From assembly GCA_028285415.1 (NCBI GenBank), contig JANQPF010000018.1:1-38109 (forward strand): DNA of 38,109 nt, written 5' to 3'. A model generated the notes under the pieces. The model did no database searches. It worked only from the letters and a program-made list of their open reading frames with translations, and was not told where the DNA came from. Made by a program: the position numbers and the translations under genes. This DNA comes from Pseudomonadales bacterium. GTDB lineage: Bacteria; Pseudomonadota; Gammaproteobacteria; Pseudomonadales; Azotimanducaceae. Below, one piece after another: positions 8,344 to 14,710 of this stretch (the stretch's first letter is position 1; each line of letters begins with the position of its first letter).

Positions 8344-9151
8344 TCAAGCACTCACCGATCGTGCGGTCGAGCACCGCGATGCTTTCCATCAGCACCGGGC
8401 TGGGTCGACTGAAGTGCTGGTACCCATCGAGGCAAACGATGTCCAGGGGTGCATCGTTCGCTTCCCGCGCAATACGCGTCTCATCAAATCCGCAACAGGC
8501 GGCCAGCACAACGTCAGGCCGTGCGTTTGTTACTTCCGCCCAGCTGAGCGCGTAAGACGGTTGTCCTGATTGCGCAAGTACGCTCACCCCACCCAGCCAT
8601 TCGATCAGATCCGGCACCCAGTGCCCCGCTGCGAACGGCGGTTCCAGCCAATCCAGAAAGGCAATTCGGGGTTTGGCGGACGCGTACTTCAATCGGTATT
8701 GGCCGAAGGTTTCGTGCCAGGTACTTTGCAGCGCTCTTGCTGCCTCCGGCCGACCGATGATGTCCCCGACAACGGTGAAGTCCAGCGGCACCTCGGCAAG
8801 ACGCTGCGGTGACAAATCCAACAGCACGGGAGCGTTCGGCAACGCGCGAATCGCCTCTTCCACGCTGCCGGCCGGAATGGCACAAACCTCGCATAGTGAC
8901 TGGCTCACGATGACGTCCGGCGCGAGCGCTTCGAGCAGTTCCAGATTGAGCTCGTAAAGCGGTTGTGAAGCGTTACGCACCTGCTCATCGATCTCGTCGC
9001 TCGAAACCGAGGTATCAATCCAGGTGCGGGTCAGCTGAGGTACGTCGGACCATTCTGAACCACAGCTGTGACTGACCCCCACCACCTGATCGGTGGCGCC
9101 CAACGCAACCAGTATGTCAGTGGCGCTCGGCAGCAGCGAAACGATCCGCAC
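8336..9151 (-). CDS. cobalamin-binding protein, BtuF-like, without signal peptide
   Basis: A 271-residue protein of the class III substrate-binding fold used by BtuF/FhuD. It begins RIVSLLPSATDILVALGATD and has the ligand-cleft segment VGVSHSCGSEW. A second block is LAPDVIVSQSLCEVCA (about 97-112), and the later block PDVVLAACCGFDE. The protein starts directly at the first beta-strand with no export signal. An in-frame stop (TAA, 9163-9161) lies only three codons before the GTG at 9151, so no longer form can exist. The start has an AGGGAAATCC ribosome site. It overlaps the upstream transporter by 35 bases. Corrinoid binding follows from the fold and the riboswitch; a cytoplasmic location is unlike true BtuF. 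Confidence 0.85.
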   Translation of the reverse strand: MRIVSLLPSATDILVALGATDQVVGVSHSCGSEWSDVPQLTRTWIDTSVSSDEIDEQVRNASQPLYELNLELLEALAPDVIVSQSLCEVCAIPAGSVEEAIRALPNAPVLLDLSPQRLAEVPLDFTVVGDIIGRPEAARALQSTWHETFGQYRLKYASAKPRIAFLDWLEPPFAAGHWVPDLIEWLGGVSVLAQSGQPSYALSWAEVTNARPDVVLAACCGFDETRIAREANDAPLDIVCLDGYQHFSRPSPVLMESIAVLDRTIGECLSA

Positions 9152-9647
9152 GGATTTCCCTTACTAACCAGATGACACCGAAAGCACAACCGCCAAAGAG
9201 AAGGTTCGCCAGCACGCCGCGCCACAAGAACGGCAGTCCGTTCACGTAGCAGGCGATCCAGCCCTCCAGCGTCCCCGGGTAGTAACCCATGGCCATCGGC
9301 GTCAAATGACTGAGGAGATAGAACACGATGGCGCTTGCGAGGCTCGCACCCAGAACCGCGGATGGTTTTACGACGCCGAGAATGGGGCGCGTTGCGTATG
9401 CCGCCGCAACATGTGCGAGGTAGACGAAACTCATCGCCAGAACGGCGTAAAACCCGTTCACCGCGTCAGCGACCAGGACCGTCGCAAGTGCCGGTACACC
9501 GATGAGGTATCGAGGGAGATAGGCGGCCGAAAGCATGCCAATTGCCCCCACGGTTGAGATCCCCATTTCGTGTGGGATCAGATGGGTGATGATGCCAAGG
9601 ACAGTACAGCCAACCAGGATCAGGCTGGTGCGCGCATGATGATGCAT
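9117..9647 (-). CDS. small membrane transport protein, DUF6580-like, putative corrinoid transporter
   Basis: A 176-residue, very hydrophobic protein with about five or six membrane helices (for example ILVGCTVLGIITHLI, VGAIGMLSAAYL, LIGVPALATVLVADAVNG, AVLGASLASAIVFYLL and VLANLLFGGCAFGVIWL). It resembles the DUF6580 family and, in size and topology, the S-components of ECF vitamin transporters. It is the first gene after a cobalamin riboswitch, so it probably brings in cobalamin or a precursor. No ECF ATPase or T-component is seen nearby. The ATG at 9647 follows CGGAG at a normal distance. The family match is from memory of the pattern; function comes from context. Confidence 0.72.
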   Translation of the reverse strand: MHHHARTSLILVGCTVLGIITHLIPHEMGISTVGAIGMLSAAYLPRYLIGVPALATVLVADAVNGFYAVLAMSFVYLAHVAAAYATRPILGVVKPSAVLGASLASAIVFYLLSHLTPMAMGYYPGTLEGWIACYVNGLPFLWRGVLANLLFGGCAFGVIWLVREIRADRFAAAERH

Positions 9648-9691
9648 GTTGAAACTCCGTAGGCCGCCATTCCTCGGACGGGGAAGTTGAA

Positions 9692-9836
9692 CCTGTTCGG
9701 CCGGTCTCCGGACTGACGAGTATGAGCTTTTGCCACCTTCCCATCCCGAGGGACAGTGGTATTCAGCAAAAAGCCACTCGATTACCGTTGCGAGGACAGT
9801 GTCGGAGTTGCGCCGACTTCCCGTTCACCGAACTGG
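9692..9836 (-). promoter_or_regulatory. cobalamin riboswitch aptamer
   Basis: The minus-strand leader of the transporter operon has the conserved parts of the adenosylcobalamin riboswitch in order: GGGAAGTCGG with its partner CTCCGAC, the core CGCAACGGTAA, CCACTGT then GGGAAGGTGGC, and the B12 box AGTCCGGAGACCGGCC at 9714-9699. The closing stem P1 is visible: GTTCGG (9833-9828) pairs with CCGAAC (9700-9695), extended after one mismatch by CC/GG. The distance from the aptamer end to the ATG at 9647 is about 45 bases and there is no terminator-like U run, so control of ribosome access is more likely than termination. Confidence 0.93.
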
Positions 9837-9893
9837 CTGTGCGAGTTCGCACGGCGACATCATACCTCAATCCTGTCGAGAACCGAGTCGGGA

Positions 9894-9950
9894 CGAATAT
9901 TCGATGTTTTTCGATATTTGACATTTTTGTATAATATATGACATATTTGT
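9894..9950. promoter_or_regulatory. AT-rich divergent control region with TetR-type operator candidates
   Basis: Between the riboswitch leader and the TetR gene lie three things: a perfect palindrome CGAATATTCG (9894-9903), a -10-like TATAAT (9930-9935), and two copies of TGACAT-N3/4-TTGT starting at 9919 and 9939, exactly 20 bases apart. The second copy, GACATATTTGTC (9941-9952), has symmetric GACA/TGTC ends. This is a likely autoregulatory site for the TetR protein that starts at 9954. The start has almost no leader and no Shine-Dalgarno. Confidence 0.5.
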
Positions 9951-9953
9951 CTC

Positions 9954-10511
9954 ATGACTTCAGTTGTAAAAATAGCCACACCCGACGCCATTGCCGAAGC
10001 GGGGTTCCGCGTATTGAGCCGCAACCCCGGCGCCAACCTGGCGGAAGTGGCCAACGCAGCGGGCATCACGCGCGCGACCCTGCATCGCTACTTCCCTTCC
10101 CGGCAGGCGCTGACGGCGGAACTCGCGCAACGCGCCATCCAGGAGATGGAAGACGCCGTCGAGATCGCCTGTGCAAACTCCACAACCGCAGGCGCGGCAC
10201 TCAGGGATTCGCTGATCGCGCTGATCCCTCTGGGTGATCGCTATGGCTTCCTCGCACACGAGGAGCTCAACCATGACGCAGCGATCGAGGCTGAGTTTCT
10301 GAGAATTCAGGCTGAAACCTCCGAGTGGATCGAAGCGGCAAAGCTCGAGGGGGTTTTCGACCACGCCGTGCCTACAGCGTGGATTAACCGCGCGTACGAT
10401 TACTTGTTGTACAGCGCCTGGGACAGCGTTCGCGCTGAGGAAACGACACCCAATCAGGCCGCAGACCTGGCCTGGCGTACGCTCACTTCCGGACTGGGAA
10501 CTGCAACATGA
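9954..10511 (+). CDS. TetR/AcrR-family regulator
   Basis: A 185-residue regulator. The N-terminal helix-turn-helix occupies about residues 8-55 (DAIAEAGFRVLSRNPGANLA, then GITRATLHRYFPSR, the TetR recognition helix). The C-terminal ligand domain is all helical and shows no recognisable subtype. The reading frame ends in a four-base overlap (ATGA) with the sterol-desaturase-family gene, so regulator and enzyme are made from one message. It probably represses its own operon. The inducer is unknown; a lipid or hydrophobic compound would fit the next gene. Confidence 0.85.
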   Translation: MTSVVKIATPDAIAEAGFRVLSRNPGANLAEVANAAGITRATLHRYFPSRQALTAELAQRAIQEMEDAVEIACANSTTAGAALRDSLIALIPLGDRYGFLAHEELNHDAAIEAEFLRIQAETSEWIEAAKLEGVFDHAVPTAWINRAYDYLLYSAWDSVRAEETTPNQAADLAWRTLTSGLGTAT

Positions 10512-11395
10512 CAACCATTGATGTTGACGCGCTGGGCGTGGCCGTAGATGACGCCTCCTATCTGGCCGCAGGCCTTGTACTCGTCTATGAGCTGATTGTC
10601 GGGCTGCAGCACAAACGCTTACGGTTGCGAACCTTTCAGGACATGTTTGCAAGCATCTCGACAACGCTACCGTACCTTCTGGTTGAGATCTTCATCCTTG
10701 GCTTCGTCTACCTCGGCTTCGTATACGTCAGCGACGCCTGGGTAACATGGTCCATGCCCATCAATGCCTGGACGATCGCGGCAGCCCTGCTTGCCTGCGA
10801 TTTTGTCTACTACTGGGAGCATCGACTCGCGCACGAGGTTCGGCTGCTGTGGACACAACATGCCGTGCACCACTCCTCGCGCTACATGAACGTTCTGGTG
10901 GCGTTCCGGTTCGGACCGTTCGAGGGCGCCATATCCGGCATTATCCACCTCCCACTGGTCCTCATCGGGTTTCCACCCGAGCTCGTATTCTTCGGCATTC
11001 TGGCGGTGCTCGCCTACCAGGGGTGGATTCACACCGAGTCCATCGGCCGTCTGGGATTCCTGGATCAGATACTGAACACCCCGTCGAATCACCGCGTCCA
11101 TCATGGATGTGACGATAAATACCTGGACAAGAACTATGGCGGGATACTGATTATCTGGGACCGCCTCTTCGGCACCTACCAGGCAGAGGAAGAGCATCCC
11201 CGCTTCGGGCTGAAACGGGATTTCGACAGCGTCAATCCCCTGCGAGTCTGGATATCAGAGTGGCCGGGCTTGTTCCGGGATCTGAGGTCATCAACCTCTT
11301 TCGGTGACGCGCTCATGATCCTCTTTGCCCACCCCGATTGGCTTGCAAAACAAGGTGTACAGAGGCGGAGCGCCAACGCGCCGCAGGTCCAATGA
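10508..11395 (+). CDS. sterol desaturase/fatty acid hydroxylase family protein
   Basis: A 295-residue integral-membrane di-iron enzyme. The eight-histidine pattern is complete in three blocks: His105-xxx-His109 (WEHRLAH), His118-xx-His121-His122 (HAVHHSS) and His195-xx-His198-His199 (HRVHHG), with His175 in WIHTES. Hydrophobic helices lie at about 17-33, 54-75, 87-101 and 143-172. The family hydroxylates or desaturates sterols, alkylglycerols, carotenoids or fatty acids using O2; which of these is not decided by the motifs. It is the middle gene of a TetR-enzyme-ABC membrane protein operon with ATGA overlaps on both sides. Confidence 0.9.
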   Translation: MTTIDVDALGVAVDDASYLAAGLVLVYELIVGLQHKRLRLRTFQDMFASISTTLPYLLVEIFILGFVYLGFVYVSDAWVTWSMPINAWTIAAALLACDFVYYWEHRLAHEVRLLWTQHAVHHSSRYMNVLVAFRFGPFEGAISGIIHLPLVLIGFPPELVFFGILAVLAYQGWIHTESIGRLGFLDQILNTPSNHRVHHGCDDKYLDKNYGGILIIWDRLFGTYQAEEEHPRFGLKRDFDSVNPLRVWISEWPGLFRDLRSSTSFGDALMILFAHPDWLAKQGVQRRSANAPQVQ

Positions 11396-12240
11396 TTGGG
11401 AACGATCCGCTTTCCGTCGGCAGTCTACTGCGCCGCTACGGCTCGCGGGTTTTCATCACGTGGGTGATGCTGGTGCTCGAAGTGGCGCTCCTCGCGCTGA
11501 TCCCTTTGTTCATCGGGCAGACGATTGACGCACTGCTGCAGGAACCATCCCTCGCTGCGCTGACCGAGATATCGCTGCTTTTCCTGGCGTTGATCGCAGT
11601 TGCAGTCGCCAGGCGAGCCTACGATACGCGCGCATACGGCACGATGCGTATTCATCTCTGCATGGCGCTCGTCGAGCGTTCGGAGCACAAAACAGTCTCC
11701 ACGTTGAACGCTCAGGTTGATATGGGCCGAGAGCTGGTCGACTTCCTGGAAGAGCACACTCCTCTTGTCATCAGCAGCGTGATACAGGTGATCGTCAGCA
11801 TCGTCGTGCTATTCAGCTTTGGCATGACAATGGGCGTTGCGGGTATCGTCGCCGTTGCCGCGATGCTGCTCCTCTACGCCGTGTTCCACTTTCGCTTCTT
11901 CAAATTGAACGCGACGCTCAATTCGATTTCAGAAGGTCAAGTCGGCGCGATCGAATCCGGCAACCTCAATGTGATTTCTAACCTGTTTACTCAGCGGCGT
12001 GAAAGCGAAGTCAAACTTTCCGATGCAGACTCCATCATGTACGGCCTGGTTTATCTGGTGATGTTTGGCCTGATCCTGGCGAATCTATGGACCGCCAGTT
12101 TCCTGCCTGCGGTGACGGTGGGTGCCATCTTCGCCATTATCAGCTACTCGTGGGAACTGGTGGGCGCAAGCGTTGAGCTGCCGGCTGCCCTGCAGCAGTG
12201 GACACGGCTCACGGAAATACAGGAACGGATCAATCAGTAG
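11392..12240 (+). CDS. ABC-transporter six-helix membrane domain, no ATPase
   Basis: A 282-residue protein equal to the membrane half of an ABC exporter. Six hydrophobic segments are seen, including FITWVMLVLEVALLALIPLF near the start and MYGLVYLVMFGLILANLW and VGAIFAIISYSWELVG near the end. A coupling-type segment RRESEVKLSDAD follows QRR at about 200. The protein stops right after the last helix (TEIQERINQ), where an exporter would go on to Walker A; no nucleotide-binding domain exists in this gene or beside it. The start at 11392 overlaps the previous stop as ATGA; a longer ATG at 11338 would run 57 bases into the enzyme gene and is rejected. Stand-alone versions of this domain are known, but their mechanism is not. 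Confidence 0.82.
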   Translation: MIGNDPLSVGSLLRRYGSRVFITWVMLVLEVALLALIPLFIGQTIDALLQEPSLAALTEISLLFLALIAVAVARRAYDTRAYGTMRIHLCMALVERSEHKTVSTLNAQVDMGRELVDFLEEHTPLVISSVIQVIVSIVVLFSFGMTMGVAGIVAVAAMLLLYAVFHFRFFKLNATLNSISEGQVGAIESGNLNVISNLFTQRRESEVKLSDADSIMYGLVYLVMFGLILANLWTASFLPAVTVGAIFAIISYSWELVGASVELPAALQQWTRLTEIQERINQ

Positions 12241-12253
12241 CAGGCTGAGCGCG

Positions 12254-12619
12254 TCAACCGGCAGTCAGCCAGCTCAGCGCCTCCAGCCGATGACGGAAGA
12301 CTTTGAACTCGAGACCAAACTCGCCGCCATAGACCTCCAGCATTCGCCCCAGGCCGAAGCGAAGGTCGTTTGAAACGACAAGCGCAATTCTGGGATCAAT
12401 GCGGTCGAGCAGCGTCGAGGCAAAGTCTGCGACGGCATGCAGCTCTTCTGCGGACGGCGAGTGTTCGGAGTGGCTGGCATCGATCATCAGCGACCGACGA
12501 TCCGAGCCAACGTGCTCACGAAGGATCGCTTCGATCTGATGCTGAATATCTTGCATCGAGTAGTCCCCGGATGCGCTGACTTCCAGGATGGGTCCAACCG
12601 ACGCGACACTGAAGTTCAT
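12254..12619 (-). CDS. small STAS/SpoIIAA-like protein of unknown function
   Basis: A 121-residue soluble protein with the alternating beta/alpha pattern of STAS-like domains: strand ILEVSASGDYS, helix MQDIQHQIEAILREH, strand RSLMIDAS, helix ELHAVADFASTLLDRI, strand RIALVVSNDL and the end FKVFRHRLEALSWL. Proteins of this sort often sit in partner-switching or small sensory systems, but no kinase or sigma factor is nearby. It is convergent with the ABC-domain gene (13 bases apart) and lies downstream of a TetR gene on the same strand. No strong ribosome site is seen before the ATG. Confidence 0.6.
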   Translation of the reverse strand: MNFSVASVGPILEVSASGDYSMQDIQHQIEAILREHVGSDRRSLMIDASHSEHSPSAEELHAVADFASTLLDRIDPRIALVVSNDLRFGLGRMLEVYGGEFGLEFKVFRHRLEALSWLTAG

Positions 12620-12671
12620 GCAAAGATACCGTTCTAAGTTACACGGTAAATGGTGTCTCTGGTTCGGTTTT

Positions 12672-13340
12672 TCAAGCGGCGGCCGTGAGCTCGTGACGGA
12701 TGCCCGCGATCAATGCTCGGAGCGTACGTTCGAAACTGTCGTCGAAGTCTGGTGGCATCATCGCCTGCAGCGAGCGCGCCAGATTCGGGAAGGGCGTAAG
12801 TTCGTCACCTTGCAACTGCAGCACCCGATATCCACCCGGCCCGTTCTGTTGCTCGAGTTCGGCAAATCGCTCCTCTTTCTGCACGCTGTTGAATGAGTGA
12901 TCAACCACCAGGCTGTAGGCACGCCAGGCGCCAGGTGTATCGAATCCAGCCGCAAACAGCTCGCCCAACGCGGTATCCAGAATGCGATAAGCTGACGGTG
13001 TGGACGGTCCAATCTTGAGCCCGTACTGACAGGCGCCGGGCATAGCTTGCAACGCAGCGCGAAAGGCATGCGCGAGTTCATGGAGATAGGACTGCCAGTC
13101 CGAGTTCCGCTCAGGCAGCTCCACCGTTTCGCAGAACTCATCCATGCACGCATCGAGCAGCGCCTCTTTCGAATCCACGTAACGATAGAGCGCTGCGGGT
13201 GACACCCGCAGGTGCCGGGCAAGCGCATGCATCGAGAGGTTGTCCACCCCAAGCTGCAGCGCGGCGTCAACAATGCGACGGCGGTCCACAACCTGTGGAC
13301 GGCCTTTGAATAGGGGCGCTTCCGCGGATCTTTTTCGCAT
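12672..13340 (-). CDS. TetR/AcrR-family regulator of the divergent efflux operon
   Basis: A 222-residue regulator. A basic lead (MRKRSAEAP) is followed by the helix-turn-helix at about 20-66 (RRIVDAALQLGVDNLSMHAL, then RVSPAALYRYVDSKEAL). The C-terminal domain resembles the group of TetR proteins with a TetR_C domain (SYLHELAHAFRAALQAMPGA, AYSLVVDHSFNSV). It is divergent from an MFS-RND-LolA-barrel operon and separated from it by 122 bases that hold strong inverted repeats. That is the usual layout for a repressor that releases its pump genes on binding a toxic compound. The ligand is unknown. Confidence 0.85.
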   Translation of the reverse strand: MRKRSAEAPLFKGRPQVVDRRRIVDAALQLGVDNLSMHALARHLRVSPAALYRYVDSKEALLDACMDEFCETVELPERNSDWQSYLHELAHAFRAALQAMPGACQYGLKIGPSTPSAYRILDTALGELFAAGFDTPGAWRAYSLVVDHSFNSVQKEERFAELEQQNGPGGYRVLQLQGDELTPFPNLARSLQAMMPPDFDDSFERTLRALIAGIRHELTAAA

Positions 13341-13355
13341 GCCAGTCTCGATTTA

Positions 13356-13402
13356 GTGAATTGTGTTCACATGCAAACAAGAATGATTTGCATTTACATG
13401 TG
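13356..13402. promoter_or_regulatory. nested inverted repeats, likely TetR operators
   Basis: Two adjoining symmetric sites are seen: GTGAA-N5-TTCAC (13356-13370) and ATGCAAA-N9-TTTGCAT (13371-13393). The outer arms CACATG (13368-13373) and CATGTG (13397-13402) extend the second site. They lie 16-63 bases from the TetR start and upstream of the MFS start, placed to control both. Confidence 0.65.
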
Positions 13403-13416
13403 GATGCTATTAACTT
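13388..13416 (+). promoter_or_regulatory. possible promoter of the MFS-RND operon
   Basis: -35 TTGCAT (13388-13393), 17 bases, -10 TAACTT (13411-13416). The -35 falls inside the inverted repeat, so a bound repressor would block polymerase. The -10 is a weak match; an alternative TATTAA begins at 13408. Confidence 0.4.
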
Positions 13417-13462
13417 AACACTCTGTCGGGCGTCATAGACAGCGGAGAGGGTAAGCAATTCG

Positions 13463-14677
13463 ATGAACACGGATCAAGCCAGAGCGTCAACGAAGAAACG
13501 TCTGATCACCTCTGTCACGCCCGGTCTCGTGGCCTTTTCCATGGGCCAAACCGTGCTCTTTGCCGTCGCGGGTCCTGCATTTCGCGAGGTGGGTTTGAGC
13601 GAAGCCCAGCTAGGCCAGATCGTTTCAGCGGCCGCCGTAGTATTCGTTTTTTCTTCCGGCATCTGGGGCCGCATCGCCGATCGCTGGGGTCGCAAACGCA
13701 CGGTGGTATTTGGACTGTGGTGTTATAGCCTCATAAGTCTCGCGTTCGCCGTCGTGCTGCAGATGGGTATCAACGGCGTCGTGGCTGCGTCGACCACATT
13801 CGCCCTGCTGCTGCTGCTTCGACTTGCCTATGCCGCGTTTGGCGGCGGCATTCAACCCGGCTCGGTGGCGATGATGGCGGACATTTCTTCTGCCGAAGAA
13901 CGCTCCTCGTCCGTCGCGGTTGTGGGCGCGGCATTCGGGATCGGCATGATTCTGGGTCCGGCGGCCGCCGCGGTGCTGGTCGGGTTCGGCATTTTGACCC
14001 CGCTTTATGCGATCGCCGTGCTGGGTTTGTTGACGGCTGTGCTTGCAACGCTGCGGCTGCCGGACGTTCAGCCAGTCCGGGAGGCAAGCAAAACGCCGGT
14101 GCGTATGCGTCAGCTGCTCCCAGCCATGGGCGCGGCGCTCTTCCTGTTTCTCGCCGTGTCTTCTCTTCAGCAAACGCTGGCGTTTCGCATTCAAGATCAA
14201 TTCGAACTGACCGCAATGGATGCGGCAAGGTTGACGGGCTTCTGCTTCATGGCCATAGCCGTGGCCACGCTTGTCATACAGGGCGGTGTCATTCAGTACT
14301 TCAAGCCGCAGCCACGCACTTTGCTCCTGGCGGGGCTTCCCCTCGTCCTTGCCGGCTTCGCGGCCTACGGATTCGCTGCCACATACTGGCAGGTGCTGGC
14401 GGCCAGCGCGCTGGTTGGTGCAGGTTTCGGTTTTGCCAATCCCGGCCTCACGGCAGCCGCGTCGTTACGCACCGGACCAGAAGCACAGGGACAAACCGCG
14501 GGGCTCATACAGGCAATGATGTCGGCGGGCTATGTCTTCGGTCCCGTCACCGCCACGACGCTCTATCAGAGCTCGCCAGATTTTGCAGTCATCTTGAGTG
14601 CCGGTTCGGTGCTCGTGGCGTTCGTGGTCATCGCCCCTTGGCTGCTCACGAGAACCGGACAGCCCCAGCCAGCCTGA
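13463..14677 (+). CDS. MFS drug-efflux type transporter, TetA-like (DHA1)
   Basis: A 404-residue inner-membrane transporter with about 12 helices. MFS motif A is in the loop after helix 2 (GIWGRIADRWGRKRT, 66-80). The helix-5 region GAAFGIGMILGPAAAAVL carries the motif C pattern (GxxxGPxxGG-like) of drug/H+ antiporters. GGGIQPGSVAMMADI is the loop before it. The family pumps hydrophobic compounds out using the proton gradient. It is the first gene of an operon with the RND protein 33 bases downstream, and divergent from a TetR gene. A GGAGAGGG ribosome site precedes the ATG. Confidence 0.9.
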   Translation: MNTDQARASTKKRLITSVTPGLVAFSMGQTVLFAVAGPAFREVGLSEAQLGQIVSAAAVVFVFSSGIWGRIADRWGRKRTVVFGLWCYSLISLAFAVVLQMGINGVVAASTTFALLLLLRLAYAAFGGGIQPGSVAMMADISSAEERSSSVAVVGAAFGIGMILGPAAAAVLVGFGILTPLYAIAVLGLLTAVLATLRLPDVQPVREASKTPVRMRQLLPAMGAALFLFLAVSSLQQTLAFRIQDQFELTAMDAARLTGFCFMAIAVATLVIQGGVIQYFKPQPRTLLLAGLPLVLAGFAAYGFAATYWQVLAASALVGAGFGFANPGLTAAASLRTGPEAQGQTAGLIQAMMSAGYVFGPVTATTLYQSSPDFAVILSAGSVLVAFVVIAPWLLTRTGQPQPA

Positions 14678-14710
14678 AGATCCGAAGCGCCGTCGCAGGA
14701 GGAAATTGAC

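Noticed and set aside
11338-12240. 300-residue version of the ABC membrane protein
   Set aside because: It would overlap the hydroxylase gene by 58 bases; ATG 11392 gives the usual ATGA overlap.
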